Source of the DNA: Acanthaster planci
Lineage: Eukaryota; Echinodermata; Asteroidea; Valvatida; Acanthasteridae
NCBI RefSeq assembly: GCF_001949145.1
Contig: NW_019091471.1
Coordinates: forward strand, 126,001-186,000
Direction: 5' to 3'
Length of the DNA: 60,000 nucleotides
The translations under genes were made by a program, and so were the position numbers. The number at the start of each line of letters is the position of its first letter. Position 1 is the first letter of the stretch. The notes under the pieces are model-generated. The model was not told where the DNA came from, ran no database searches, and saw only the letters and a program-made list of their open reading frames with translations. Positions 1-12,335 of this stretch are shown here, one piece after another.

Positions 1-45
1 GTTGCACATGCCCCCCACCCCCACCCCTCCACCTCCCTGCCCCAG

Positions 46-182
46 CAGACACTGCCCATGAACGTGGCCAATGCGGCCACCATGGCGGCTATCGCTGGCT
101 CCGCACCATGCTCCACTCTCTTCATTGCAAACCTGGGCACCGGTGCCAATGCTGAGCAGGAGCTGAGGGACCTGTGTAGCAG
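46..182 (+). CDS. mec-8: RNA-binding protein exon with RRM start (RNP2)
   Basis: The frame is open from base 1, but bases 10-45 look like a C-rich polypyrimidine tract ending CAGCAG, so the exon probably begins at 46 or 49. It encodes an Ala-rich linker and then PCSTLFIANLG, the first strand (RNP2) of the RRM. The donor is AG|GTGAGT at 182/183, and the exon ends two bases into a codon. If the acceptor reading is wrong, the exon extends off the left edge of the window. Confidence 0.8.
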
Positions 183-3100
183 GTGAGTATATCGGGACAC
201 ACACACACACACACACCTATCAGCCGTAAACTTAGCAAGTACCCCGGTGTCAGAAGCAGTGACATTACCAGTGGGGGGCGGGGGGAAAGTTGCCAGGCCT
301 TGAGAAATTTTGCTACTTTTTTTTTTTTTCCTTTTGAATTGAAAGCACCAGCATTCTTGAAACCATGCAACTTTTTTAAGGGGGTGATTCTCTCGTGGAT
401 GAAAAAAGAGTGGACAGTCTTTCTGGGAAAAGAATTTCATTTTATCCACCTCCCCTGTCTATCACCTGGATATGCCATTGGTCAGAAGGCTTGTAGTGTG
501 TAGACCTTGTACCAAGTGTGCAAAACATGCATTTTGGTTAACTTGTAACTGACTTTCTTAAGTTCAGAGTCAAACCAACCATAATTGTTGATAATGCCAG
601 TACGTAAATTATTAAGATACATGATTTGTTGGTGGTACTGCCAAGATTTCAGGTAAGACACACTGTTATGTGGTGTTGGTTTAACCCTAACAGTCCCAAA
701 TCCTCCAATTTCAATACGATTTTACACACACCCTTGGGGGTTAGGGTTAAACAACAAATTCATCAACATTCTTACTTCCCCAGCAACATGAAAGCCAAAT
801 CAGCACATCATCAGTTTTGTTGTCCTGAAGGTTGCATTTGAGTCAAAAAGTTAATCTGGGTTTTACAGTCTGCAGTATTACATGAAAGTGAGGCTGATCA
901 TAAGTCAGATTGAAGCCGTGACATGTATGAACTCCTTGCAGTGTAAACAGAAGACAAAATAAAAAATTTCTTCTACAGGGGTCCATTGCTCCACACTGGT
1001 CAAAAGTTTGCTTTGAGAGACTCTACACATGTAGAAATTGAACATTATGACTAAGCCATATAAAATACCTGTAAAACTGAATGCTGTACTGCTCTGCGTT
1101 TGATCTGAGAGCCCCTTAAGAGCCTCTTGAATGCCATTCAGCTAGGCACGTCTGGCACTTCCACAGAAACACTGAAGTTTTGTGTGCATTCAAATGAAAG
1201 TTGACGGCACATACTCATTGCCACAAATGTTAAAATCTGCACGGAGCTCCACATTTGTGTGCTGTTGTCTGTTCACAGCATCAAAATGGGACTTCCAGTT
1301 TGAAATTAGCATGCAGAAGTAACTTTTGCTATCTTTGCCTTCAGTCCCGAAGTTGATTCTTTGAGTACCCTCCAGATTTCAGAAGAGGAATGACCGTGTT
1401 TCTTTGCGTGCACACTACTCTTCCACTGAGAAATATTAAACCCTCTTATTTTAAGCAAGTGCATAAGGCACAGCACATGTTCATATACCAACAGTGAACT
1501 TAAATAGCGGAATTATTACATGTAAGTGCAAATGCACTGGTGCGTTTTAGCTGCAGTCGTTTTTCTGCACACCTGGGTGGCGGTATGTCTCTCTCTCAAC
1601 CAACGTCTTCTCTCCTAGCATATGACTGAATTTTTCACCTGAATCTAGGCAATTTGCAACTGTTGAAGTCGCCTACACCCTAGCACTTTGACAATACACA
1701 CACTATTTGAACACCGCAGAATGTACTAAAAATTCATGCACCTATCTTTCAGTAAATCCGCACAACAAAAACTACATACCAGATCATGGATAACACTTGA
1801 TAAAATCCTTTCTGAAAAGCATATATATTTTTCAGGTATGTTGTATTAGGCCCATTTGAATTGTCAGGGGACAACTTTTGAAAAGTTGTGCTCTTTCTTA
1901 CATACTCTACTCTGTGGTTCTAACGGCAAGATGCAAGCGTTTGTCACACCACCCACTTCACTCAACCCAGGAGTTCTTGGACAAATTTATTTGTTCCTCC
2001 CTTGGTGAATCAAATAAAAATAAATGTGATGCAGATTTTTTTTTTTTATTAGCAGTATTTGTACTGACAACTTAAACCTGATCCTCTCCTTTTTTCATAT
2101 CCAAGAGGAGGTTTTGAAATGAGTTTGTAAGACAGAGGAAGAGTCAACTTAGGTGCTGTTGTTTTACGTTGGGCTTGATGCCTGCTTTGAAGGTGGCATT
2201 CAGTTCCGGTAAATTGATTGGTTTCTGAGGGCTCAAAGCAGTTCAAGTAATAATGTGCTGAGAGTTGGGGTGAAAACTTTCATGTCGTAGTAAGTTTGAG
2301 GGGAGCAGATTGCTGCTGCCCACCAGATGTATGCCCAATATGAGCTCAGGTTAATTTCTTTTTCTTCATTTTCCATTCTTTACCCCTACTTTCCTGACAC
2401 CCATCTCTCCTCCAAACAGCATTCCCGGTTTCACTAGACTACGAGTGCACAACAAAGGCGGTGCCCCGTGTTGTTTTGTGGAGTTTCAGGTAATTTTGCC
2501 AAGCTGAACTGATATTTTTGCCCTGAGTGGAATTTGTCACAAAATTGTTCATCTCCCTTCTCAAGTAACAGATAATTTGTCATTACCATTTGACAGCAGG
2601 ACATTGATAAGCTAGTGAGGAGCCCCATTATCTTTAAAGCAAGAATGTTGTCACTCTCATATGTTTTAAGAATATTCTTACATTAATAAAGGTCCCTGGT
2701 TCTGTTTGAATCAAAGTAATATGCCACTGTCACTGGTGACCCAAAAATTTTCTTGTGAACATTGTAAGGTTCAGAACAAAAAATGTAGTGGCCCTAACAG
2801 CCCTTTGAATAGTCTTACAAAATGTCACTGTCATTAGTTGCTCCAAAATTGGTCAAAATCCTCCTCCTGTGACCTTCACACTCACCTGACAATTTGTCAT
2901 TGTCATTTGTCTTCAGAATATTCCTTGTGCTACACAAGCCTTGACACATCTGCAAGGTGTGCTGCTGCCGTCCAGCGACCGCGGAGGCCTGCGGGTAGAG
3001 TTTGCCAAGGCTAACATGGGAGAGGTAAGATTTAGAGAAAAAATGTCTGCAGCATGCTTGCATTAATTAAAAGTTAAATCTTGGAAAAAGTTCCTTGTTC

Positions 3101-4095
3101 TTTAGAGCTTCCTTTAAAATTTACTTTAAAGGGGATTGCATAAAAGACTGCATGAATGCCCCCCCCCCCGATGCAATTATGTACTCTGTTATGCAGGCAT
3201 TAACAGCTGTATATATTTTTCTTCAATTTTTAGATTTGTTCTTAAATGTTGTAACAGCTTTGTGCAGTTGACTAATAAAAGTAAAAGTGGATATTGAAGA
3301 TTGATCTATTCAGCTTCATCCGGGGAATCCCTCACCATAATGTTCCTTTTCGTGTGCCCCTTACAAGAATCTTGTAGGATGAAAAAAATACAATATCACT
3401 TTCATGGAGAGTCCAAGTTCCTTCCAGTATGTTGTAAACAACCTGAAGAATGATGGTCAAATCTGGACAGTGGCCCGAGTCCTGTAGCCTTCAAGGGTAG
3501 GGGAATTCACCCTTAAGTTAGCATGGTGTTCAGGTGCCACAGAGGCCACGTCCAAGACAGACTCTCTCTGCCATCCTTTTGTGTCTTGTTCTGTTGGAGT
3601 GATCTGTACACTGTGAGTGGAATAAGAACAGTTGTACAGCATTCGTATTTCTTCCCTTGTTTTATTTCACCTGGTTCTTTAGCCCAGCTTATTTGGCAGT
3701 CTGTCGTGTCTTATTCACTGCCTTGAGCTTGTCCTGAAGTGACTTAGGATGAAGCCAGTTCATTAATTGTCAATTGACACTTGATATAATTGATGTGTGG
3801 TTAAAGAAGGAAACATGCATCGTTAAACAGATTTAGGTTTTCTAAAGAAACCACAGCTCCAGGCAAGACGGCGGTAGCTTGATTAAATTGTGATAGCCCC
3901 AGGAGAATTATAAAAAAATACAAAACAACCCTCAACTGAGCCTGTCTGTTCTCCCCCCATGTCATTTTTATGATTTGCCAGAAAGCACTCGAGTTGGCCG
4001 GTGGGCTAATCTACTCACCATCACCGGCGCACCACCACCAAATCGGAGTGGCGCCCATCAACCGTACGGCAGCTAGCCCCATATTCCAGTTCTGA
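46..4095 (+). CDS. mec-8: MEC-8 / couch potato / RBPMS-family RNA-binding protein, C-terminal part (4 exons)
   Basis: Four exons (46-182, 2420-2489, 2917-3024, 3982-4095) join in frame across GT-AG introns to give a 142-residue C-terminal fragment; the 5' part lies outside the window. Residues about 22-104 form one RRM. RNP2 is LFIANL (residues 25-30), RNP1-like is GGAPCCFVEF (59-68), and the RRM ends SSDRGGLRVEFAKANMGE. The CSTLFxANL opening, the GFTRLRxHNK strand and the DRGGLR ending match what I recall of the second RRM of nematode MEC-8, a splicing regulator, better than the single RRM of vertebrate RBPMS. After the RRM comes a 37-residue tail with a His cluster, ending SPIFQF. The expected role is a nuclear/cytoplasmic RNA-binding protein acting in splicing or mRNA control. 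Family assignment is firm; the exact orthologue name is less so, because the first RRM is not visible. Confidence 0.85.
197..216. repeat. (CA)n microsatellite
   Basis: About ten AC dinucleotides lie just inside the intron, 15 bases after the splice donor. Confidence 0.9.
681..750 (+). mobile_element. 70-bp TTAA-flanked MITE (piggyBac-like), copy 1
   Basis: TTAA-CCCTAACAGTCCCAAATC at the left and TTAGGG-TTAA at the right bound exactly 70 bp. A TTAA duplication plus CCCTA...TAGGG ends is the usual signature of piggyBac-type elements. Three further copies lie at 38062, 43007 (inverted) and 54222. It has no coding capacity. Confidence 0.7.
2420..2489 (+). CDS. mec-8: RNA-binding protein exon with RNP1
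   Basis: This 70-nt exon encodes IPGFTRLRVHNKGGAPCCFV plus EFQ, the middle strands of the RRM including the RNP1 strand. It completes the split Ser codon from the previous exon and ends in phase 0 at CAG|GTAATT. Confidence 0.9.
2490..2916 (+). other. Intron of the RNA-binding protein gene
   Basis: A 427-bp intron runs from GTAATT to TTTGTCTTCAG. Apart from T-rich sequence I see nothing in it. Confidence 0.85.
2917..3024 (+). CDS. mec-8: RNA-binding protein exon with RRM C-terminal half
   Basis: This 108-nt exon (36 codons, phase 0 at both ends) encodes NIPCATQALTHLQGVLLPSS and then DRGGLRVEFAKANMGE. These are the second RRM helix and the last strand. The DRGGLR(V/I)E(F/Y)A block is characteristic of this family. 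The donor is GAG|GTAAGA. Confidence 0.9.
3025..3981 (+). other. Last intron of the RNA-binding protein gene
   Basis: A 957-bp intron runs from GTAAGA to TGATTTGCCAG. It includes a short poly-C run near 3162. No other gene was seen. Confidence 0.8.
3982..4095 (+). CDS. mec-8: RNA-binding protein terminal coding exon
   Basis: It encodes 37 residues starting KALELAGGLIYSPSP and ending ASPIFQF, then TGA at 4093-4095. The tail is Pro/Ser/Ala-rich with a His cluster (AHHHQ) and has no recognisable domain. Frame continuity with the preceding exon and a good acceptor support it. Confidence 0.85.
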   Translation, partial: KALELAGGLIYSPSPAHHHQIGVAPINRTAASPIFQF

Positions 4096-4486
4096 TCCAA
4101 ACCAAAAGGCACGTGGTGGGCTATTTCAGTGTCCAACTTTGTTTTTCATTTTGTTACCACAGTGCCACAGTCTTTTTTTAATCCTTCCAGTATACATGTT
4201 CATTCCTGTGCATTTCTGATCACAGCTCCATTACCTCTCCCATCTCTGTCACGGAATGCCCACCATGTTTCCTCTGGGCGCCACCGTCAGAGTTCTATGC
4301 CTCTGTAGTGCTAGATTGTAGAGTGTGAACATTTTGCTTTGGTCATCTTTCCCCATAACCCCACCAGCACTAGATTGTATGTCATCAATAACAATCCTGT
4401 GACCAGCATTCACAGGTTGGTGTATTTAGTACTGAATATTGAACCATTCACTCATGTAGATAGAACCATACCGAATGCCTCACCAT

Positions 4487-4682
4487 TAGTGGCGTAACTA
4501 TGGGTGGGAGAGCACATGTCCCTCCCCAGTGAATGCCTGTGTCCCCTCGGATGCCCCTCCCCCCATGTGACATCCATAAACAACCTCTGCTGCAGTTCAT
4601 TGTCTTTTGGCGCCCCCTTGAAAAAAAAGTGTGCACCCCGGGGTGCCCCCCCCCCGATAAAATAGCCCTAGTTACGCTACTG
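4487..4682. mobile_element. hAT-like MITE with 8-bp target duplication
   Basis: The left end TAGTGGCGTAACTATGGG and the reverse complement of the right end (CAGTAGCGTAACTAGGGC) form terminal inverted repeats around 196 bp. The flanks CTCACCAT (4479-4486) and CTCACCAG (4683-4690) match at 7 of 8 positions. An 8-bp duplication and (C/T)AGTGGCG ends are typical of hAT elements. It has no coding capacity and carries G/C runs inside. Confidence 0.8.
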
Positions 4683-5517
4683 CTCACCAGTTAAAAAGGG
4701 TGGTTCAGTGCCTGCTGCAGTCCGAGTGCTCCGGTTACATGCACAGTACCACTACTTTATTGGCTGGCAATCAGTAGCCACGCTGTAACCTAATTTTCCC
4801 CAACAGCACATCCATGGTGGAAGGTCCTTGATTACAGACTAACACAACTTTCTCCACTAAGCAGTCACGCAGAGAGTCAGGGAAACAGACTGACAGCTTG
4901 AAAGAGTCAGTACTGCGGTTTATGGCAAGAGAAATGTTGCATCAATTCTCTGTGAAGCTTTCCCTGAGCGAGCTCTTTTACCATGGACACTAATGCATCT
5001 TTTGATTTAATAGCTTGTTTAAATGCACCCTCATTTGAGTAACTTTAATGTCTGGCTTTTTTTCTAGATGTTTGCTCTGATGGCATGGTGTATTTCAAAG
5101 GGATTTGCTCATTCCTTGGCATTCTATTACACAGTCTGCATTTGTCTGATTGTCAGCTCATTACATTGCTGAAGACCATTGCTTTTTGGTTGTGTTTCAC
5201 TGCATGGTTTGAAAGCTTCATCACAACCTTAAGATTGAACAACTGCATTGAAGCGTTTTGCATGATTTTTAGGTACCGTATAAGACATCAGTGTAGCATA
5301 ACACTGCATTTAAAAAACATCAATTTAAAAAAATTGCAGTGTAAGTTTCAGGGAAGTTTGTAGTTGCAGATAAATGGGCTTGTAAGACTGTCAGTGACTT
5401 TGTAATACAGGATGTCATGAAATCAGCAAACCATGATTCAGGGGTGAACTGCTCAGCAATTGATAGGCATTTTCCATAATCTTTTAACTGAAGGCTCATT
5501 TCTGCATCTTTCATTTA

Positions 5518-5626
5518 ATACCAGCAAGATGGTGCTTCGGTCACGTTTGACTGCTCAAAGACAATTTGAATTGATGATCCCAAAATGTTCTAGTCATGCG
5601 TGGCCCAAGCACTGTCTTGCTGGTAT
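5518..5626. repeat. Short inverted-repeat element
   Basis: ATACCAGCAAGATGGTGCT on the left is matched by AGCACTGTCTTGCTGGTAT on the right, giving a 109-bp hairpin-forming unit. A diverged relative of the left part occurs near 32111 (ATACCAGCAAGATGATG), which suggests a dispersed family. Confidence 0.55.
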
Positions 5627-8600
5627 CATGTGAAAGATGACAAAAATGTAAATAAAATGTACACTTATGCTTATTAGGGACTGAGTAATTCAGGCCGAAA
5701 TCCTTTTTTGGGGGGGAGGGGGAAAGGATACTCACAGAAGGTTGAAGATGACACTTACTCTGATTACCATAGTCGTATTTGAATATCACCTTATTTTGAC
5801 ATTATTCTCATGGAACTCTGGACAAATCCTTACAGAAAAGGAAAAGACCACTTTCAGTCACTGGTTGCATCAACAGAAGGAATAGAGCCCTGAAATCGAA
5901 GCTGCAAATTCTGTCCCCACTCTCTGATTGTGGTTTCAACAAGCTGCCATTTTGTGGAGACCGACCCGGAGGGGTTAACTAACGGTTTCTTTTGAGAAAA
6001 ATTCCATTTACTAATATCAGTCAAAGTTCTTCCATACTTAAATGTACTTTCAACTTATTATTTAAAGAAAAGTTAACTTCTGCCCAAGTTTATAAAAGGT
6101 TTTGGGCAAAATCTCAGTGAATGGGGAAAAAGATTGTTTTTCAGCACGGATCCATTTTCTCGTTTATTTTTGTTGGCATTGTCTGGATCATGTGGAAAGA
6201 TCGGTCTCACAGATTTCCTTGCTTCCTGTGGTACTGTTTGTTTATCTCATTTTCCCCCCTTCTTTCTCTTCCAAACCAACAGCCAAAGCGTCTTGAAATC
6301 ATCCCAAGGATCTCTCCTGTGATGCCCCCACAGACCGTGCTGTAAAGGCCTCCCATCAGAACCTTGGCCGACAAAGACATTTTTGGATTGACAAAGGCAT
6401 TGTGGGATTGATCAAGGAGTAACATGTGATGCAGCACAACCTGTCAAGTTGCTGCAGTGGATGACAGTATTGTCCTGGCCACAGGGGCTAGGCTCATACT
6501 GCAGGTTTCTGTCTGTTATGATTTTGAAGTAAACACATTTTTCTTTAAATATTTTATGTACATTAATGAATCGTAGACTGAGAAATGAAATCGACTTATT
6601 CCATAGCAACATTGATTGTGTTGTGCATCGCTGTGGAGTGTGGAGTACCATGTGAAAGATTCCAACATCAAGTTGATGTGCATGGTTAACTTTCAGACAT
6701 AAACATTCTCGTTAAAAGTAGATCCACACTCTCATTAACAGAACATTGTTTCAACTTTTCAGCGTAACTATGCAATGTTCCGATGTTTTGACTTCTTGGC
6801 TCAGATTTGAATGCCTCCGTGGCTGAAAAGTGATTTGTAATACCCACAGGAAGTATATAAATGAATGCCTTGACCAGGCAAGCCTTGTAATCCTTTGCAT
6901 GACACATAACTTTTGGAAAGATCTGAAGAAATATCCAAGATTTATCTTCTGTTGTTTTTTTCTTATAAATGTGGAGATTTGAAATTTGGATTGGAGGCAC
7001 CATCAAATTCCAGTAAGTTGGAAATTAATCTGGGATGTACTGCTGAATTTGAGATTTTGCAGTCTAAGAATACTGTCAGTTGTCAGTTCAGACACCGGAT
7101 AGAAGGTTCAATTCGATATTATTTGTGTTTTGTCCACTGGGACAGAGTTTTGGAGAGCGGTAAACAATCAGAAAGCGAATAAATTTCATCATCTCAGGTG
7201 GGAACTCTGTCTCGAATGCTGAGATTCAAACATAAAAAGTGTCTTTCAATCAGAAGAAACAGAGTGCTTTAGAGCCACATTGTGGCTTGGACTTTTTACG
7301 TTCTTTCTTTGATCAGAAATGTGCACTCGTGGTGTGCTCATGGTTTTTACCCCATTAAAACTTATCATCTTTATACAGAGTGACGTTTTGAGGCCTTTTT
7401 TGGCCTGTAATAGGTTTCAACGGTGTGTAATAATTACTACAGAAATTCTGAAACTATCTGTGTACAAACAAACTAGAAATTCTGTTTTGTTGTTTGGCAT
7501 TTTGGCCATTCACAGGAAATCGGTTACACATGACTGGGTCAAATTAACAAAGAGGAACCCTCTGTTGACCTCATTTGCATGATGCGACCAATCACAGGGC
7601 ATGTCAATGAAGCCAGATTAAATTTCAGGAGCCAATCACAACACTCGTACTGTAGGAAGAGAATGTTGCTGAGAATGATGGATTCGAGCAGTCAGCTCTT
7701 TTATTTCCTGTTCAGGATCATTAAGCAAACCAAATCAGGGTATTCTTTGTTAAGGTACTGAAGTGTGTGACGAAAACCAACATTTATACAGGAAGAGAAC
7801 TATTAGAATGTGTTCGGTAGTTTCCGTTTACACAAACAAGTATAGTGCATCAAAATTGTTCTGTGTTGTATGGTAGTACAAAGTTTGCCTTACGTAATAC
7901 GACTGTGAAATTTAAACTCCTCAAATGGACTTTGTAACTTGCAAGAATTGTTTTTTTTCCCTGCAATTGCCTCGTCAGATTTTCGTCCATGCTTTCGAGT
8001 TTTCTGAAACAAAGAATGAGGAAGGTGATGTTTAATTTTTTTTTTCTTTTATGAATGTTGATCAAAAGTTTTGATCTTTAAAATAGTGAATTCTTTCTTT
8101 CATTCCCTTACGTTTTTCTTTGAGTTCAAGTGACTCGTAATTTAAGATTCAATTTTTTTTTTAAAGAAAGTTGTGTGACTACCCTCTTTTCTCCATTCAA
8201 GTCTTTCTAATTATCAACCAGATCTGTTTATGCATATCAGCATGCACAGAGCTGAGTGTTTACAATACGATTTTTCCTCCCCTTACGAAGGGTTTGTTGA
8301 ATTATTACCGTCTGGGAACAATTTGGGGGATAAAACAAGATTTTAAGGGGCAAAAAAGGCTGAATTAAAAAAATAAACTTGGTGTGTGAACAACTTTTTG
8401 GAATTGTGTCTTTAGTCTGTTTTGACCAAAGACCAAATTGTCCTTAATGTGCCCTTTAGGAGTTGATCCCTGAAGGGAACTTGTAACTTGTGGCTGTTGG
8501 TCAGTGTTTTTAAAGTCAGAGTAGACGGTATGTGTTATCCGCGCACAAAATCGTGGTTTAGTGATGCTCAAGTCATTTTGTTTGCCTGAGAGAATAGCCA

Positions 8601-8876
8601 GTAATAGTCTGCCTGAAAATTAAGAGAAAATCACGTTTATTTGTCAAAATGCCTTTGCACTCTGTACTGCATATTTATACTTTTAGACAAACTATTTATG
8701 TTGGGCATGTTATGATATAGTGGGCAAATTTTTCTTGTGTAGTTATGAAATTATGCTTGGTTAAGTTCTTCATATACCCAAAAAAGATTTATTGTTATTT
8801 TCCACTATATACGCGAAGTCACATATTTTTCAGGAAACATCCGAGCATTATTTATCAAGATAGTCTTTTGTCAATA

Positions 8877-9112
8877 CCAAGGGTGGATCCAGGGGGGTTA
8901 TAGCCCTCCCAGAAAGATGCAATTTTCTGTTTAGATAATAATAGGTGGTTTGGGGATGTATTTCATTTATCTTCCTTTCAGACTGGTGAATAAGTCTCAA
9001 AATGTTGCCTCACCCCACAGAAAGGTCATGAAAGGTCACAAAATTTTCCACACTTTTGGTCCCCCAAAGTTCCCCTCCCCCCGGAAAAAAATGGTGCTGG
9101 ATCCCCCCTTGG
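8877..9112. mobile_element. MITE with GGATCCAG terminal repeats
   Basis: CCAAGGGTGGATCCAG at the left and the reverse complement of CTGGATCCCCCCTTGG at the right bound about 236 bp. Similar octamers, TCAATACC at the left edge and CCAATACC at the right, suggest a target duplication, though the exact boundary is ambiguous by two bases. No coding capacity. Confidence 0.6.
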
Positions 9113-9826
9113 CCAATACCAGCTAATAAGCTGGCTGTGCTGAGTGTAAACTGTCCTGACAAATTCTACCACAAACTTAAAAAAGCAGCTATGTTTTGTT
9201 TCTGGCTCTTTGTATTAGCAAAATGATCTCGGCACCCCCCCCTTAAATTTTGGCAAAAGTTGAAAACTGTGTGAACATCCTCTCCCCTTAGAAAGATAAA
9301 TACATGTACATGGACACCGTACTTGCATACACAGAGAATTAGCAAGATCAAATTCCATGGGAAAGTTCTGGACAATAAATGATTTCTGTTGCCAACATTT
9401 GTGGCCATTTGGTGTCCGCACCCCACAAATAGCTTGACAATATTTGTGCTGTCAGTGTTGAATTGTTACTGCTCTTAAAGATAAGTTATCATCATAGTCA
9501 TTTATTTCTGTGTTCTATATAATCATGATTGTCTATAATTACGTGTATACTATTATTTGGCTGGAAATTGTAACATTTTCCTATCTAAATGCTGTTTTTT
9601 CTTTTTGTGCATGCGGTAATTTTCAGAAAAGGTTTGTTTTCACAAAGCTTTAAAAACATGCACAAATTGATGGGGAAAAATTACTTTCAGTTTGATATGC
9701 AGATATGATGTGCATTAATGACTGCTTGCTGATCGTATACTTTGTCGGTTTCTCAATAGCATAAAAACCTGCCCTGCTCAGAACAGCTCTGACATAGAGA
9801 AAGGAGTGAAACGCTCCTAACTGCTA

Positions 9827-10266
9827 CCATGGAGGAAGGACACAGAAGGAGTTTGAACTGCCCAGGCTATAACATCTGGCCAATCTGGCATGCCCGGGAT
9901 GTCCATGGCCAGAGCGCAGCGCATGCTTGCTACGCACCGCCTGTTTTGCAACCATAAGCCCCCCCTTTGTACCCCATGATCATAGCCACAATTTTTCGTT
10001 GGTAATCTGCATCCCTAAAACATTGTGTACTGCAGTATAGAAAGTTGAATATTCATGCCATCATTGGTGCTTGATATGATCTGACAACAGCATCAAATTT
10101 AGTGCTTGCAAAGTTGCTTTTACTGGCCCCACTTGTCCGGCTAAGCTGCAGGCAGTAATCAGGCATTTTTGGAATGTTAACTATTGTTCGTCTGACCAGG
10201 TGGTGATGATCATCCAGCACTTTGATGTGCCAGAGTTGTAACTCCTTCTGTGTCCTTCCTCCATGG
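9827..10266. mobile_element. 440-bp MITE with perfect 27-bp terminal inverted repeats
   Basis: The first 27 bases (beginning CCATGGAGGAAGGACACAG) are repeated perfectly in inverted orientation at the right end. No clear target duplication is visible and the interior encodes nothing recognisable. Lying in the presumed 3' UTR, it could fold into a long hairpin in the transcript. Confidence 0.7.
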
Positions 10267-12335
10267 TTGTACTCATACTAGTTTGTAATGCAGTGTATTT
10301 TCAGTTGAGGCAAAGGATCTTGTGTCCCTGCCTTTAGCAGTGCACCCCTCCTCCTCTGAAAGGAAACTAAATTTGTTCATATTGAATCACTTGATATTAT
10401 TAATTAGCATTTGGTTTGTTTTAGGATACTCAGTGAGCCATTCCGTGAAACTAAAATATGGTCCACGAGGAAAGACAGGTTAAACCAGTTTTCACAGTTC
10501 TAATTAGGATAAACTTCTTCATAATTCCAGCATTGTCAGTGTCACTGTGTGTGCAAAGAGCATGAGGGAGACAGGTTTTGGACAAGTGCAGAGTATAGTA
10601 AGTGCCCATTTGGTCCAAAAATGCAAAGTTTCATTCATAATAAAGGGAATCCACGAAATGGTACTTTTCAGCAGAGGTACAAACTTTCAGAAGCCCTGTA
10701 TGTATAATGTAGAGTTTATTTAATAAATTTGATAAGCAAGCATTGTTCTTTTCAGAAAATTAAGATCATTTATTAAGTTTCCTTAATTAAATTGGTCTCT
10801 GAATTGGTTTGAATGAATTGGTTTGTGCATATCTAGGCATCCTTAGGCTCCTCAAATTAAGAAATGAGATTTTAAACTTGAAGCTGTGTTTCTTCTCACT
10901 CTCTTTTTAAAAGATTTTTTCACAGTCGCCATCATCAAACTGGATGTTAGCCCCTGCAACTTCTCTGCCCCTGATAATATTGTCAAATAATGTCCAATAC
11001 ACTAGTTTTCCTTCTGAATGATCTTGAAATGCTGACAGTTTGGCCTCAACTCCCACATGCTTTGTACAGACTTTTTGTGTCTGCTAAGTTTAAATCTACG
11101 TAGATACTTTGTTTACTTTAAGGATATTTTCTTATTTTTGTTAATACATGGCCAATACGGATTTAACAAATAAAATTACGTTTAAGAGTGCTTTAGGATT
11201 TTTTCAAATTTAAACTAGTTAGAAGATAGTTGTTTTTCTTCCTTTTTTGCGGTTGTGGTAGGAGAAGGTGATTACTGTATTTCTGGCTAAGTATTTGTCT
11301 CGTGAATATTTCAACCAAAGATGTTTCTTTCAAAACTTCACTCGGTGCAACAGTTTAAGTTTTATTATTTTGTAAGCATCTTTGTGCAAGTCAACAAACT
11401 TTGCAGATGAAAACGTCATCAAAATTAGGCTGTGGAAAGTGTGGTTCAAACTTGTGGAAAATTGTCAGGCAAATAGTGTGGTTAAAGATGCCTTAAACTA
11501 TTTTGAAATAGAAAACATTTTTGGAAACTATAGAATGTAGTTGCGGTATAGGAAAGGGAAAAAAATTAAATAAAAAAATTAAAAATTCAGTAGCAGGGAC
11601 GATTCTAACTGCTGTAAAATATTTAAAGAAATATTACAAAAGTAATATTTCGTGTATTTGTTCTAAAGGAAGGTTTGTATATACTTATGTCAACTTGTTT
11701 AAATTTATGAAGTATGAGTCATTAATGTAAAGAAAAAAGATATCTGGCCTTTGGTTTTGTCTTAGAATAGTTTTGATTATGGGCTGTATTTATTGAAAAA
11801 AAATGAAGAATGAGACTTGATGCATTGAACAGGAAAATCTTATTGTAAGGATAAAAGTGACTTTTTCAGAGCTTAAATTATTGATGCAAACTATTTGTAA
11901 TACAGATGTAAAAAATTGTTTCAAGAAAAATACTTCTTTTTTTCATTTACATTTCATCATTTTTTTTCCAAATTGTTTTTCATTTGAGACTGACGACCAA
12001 ACATTTTAAAAAGCTACAATGTAGGTGTGATTCAAAGCTTTAGCTTGATAAACGTGATAGTTCAGAAGTTGGGTGTAGTGCAAATTGGAATTAAGTTCCC
12101 AGAGAAGTCAAGAAGCTCATTATTGAAAACGCAAAGAACAGAAAGCCAACCAGTGAATTTGAATGATTACAGGGAAATGTGAAACTCTTCATCTTGAGCC
12201 TATTCTTCGTTGGTCAGCGTATGGTACGTAACGGTGAAGTACTCGAGGCCATTTTTGCCTTCTTTGTATGGTATGAAATATACAGTATCTTCGGGACAAA
12301 CAGTAGTGTTTTATCTGAATTCTATTGTCTATTTT

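Larger units (their letters stand above)
183..2419 (+). other. Intron of the RNA-binding protein gene
   Basis: This 2.2-kb intron runs from GTGAGT to a pyrimidine-rich acceptor ending CCAAACAG. It contains a (CA)n run near 197-216 and a 70-bp TTAA-flanked element at 681-750. I see no other gene in it. Confidence 0.8.

Noticed and set aside
741-750. TTAGGG as telomeric repeat
   Set aside because: Single occurrences form the ends of TTAA-flanked MITEs, not tandem telomere arrays.
4448-4687. A 79-codon - strand frame
   Set aside because: It lies almost wholly within the hAT-like MITE and has no protein-like features.
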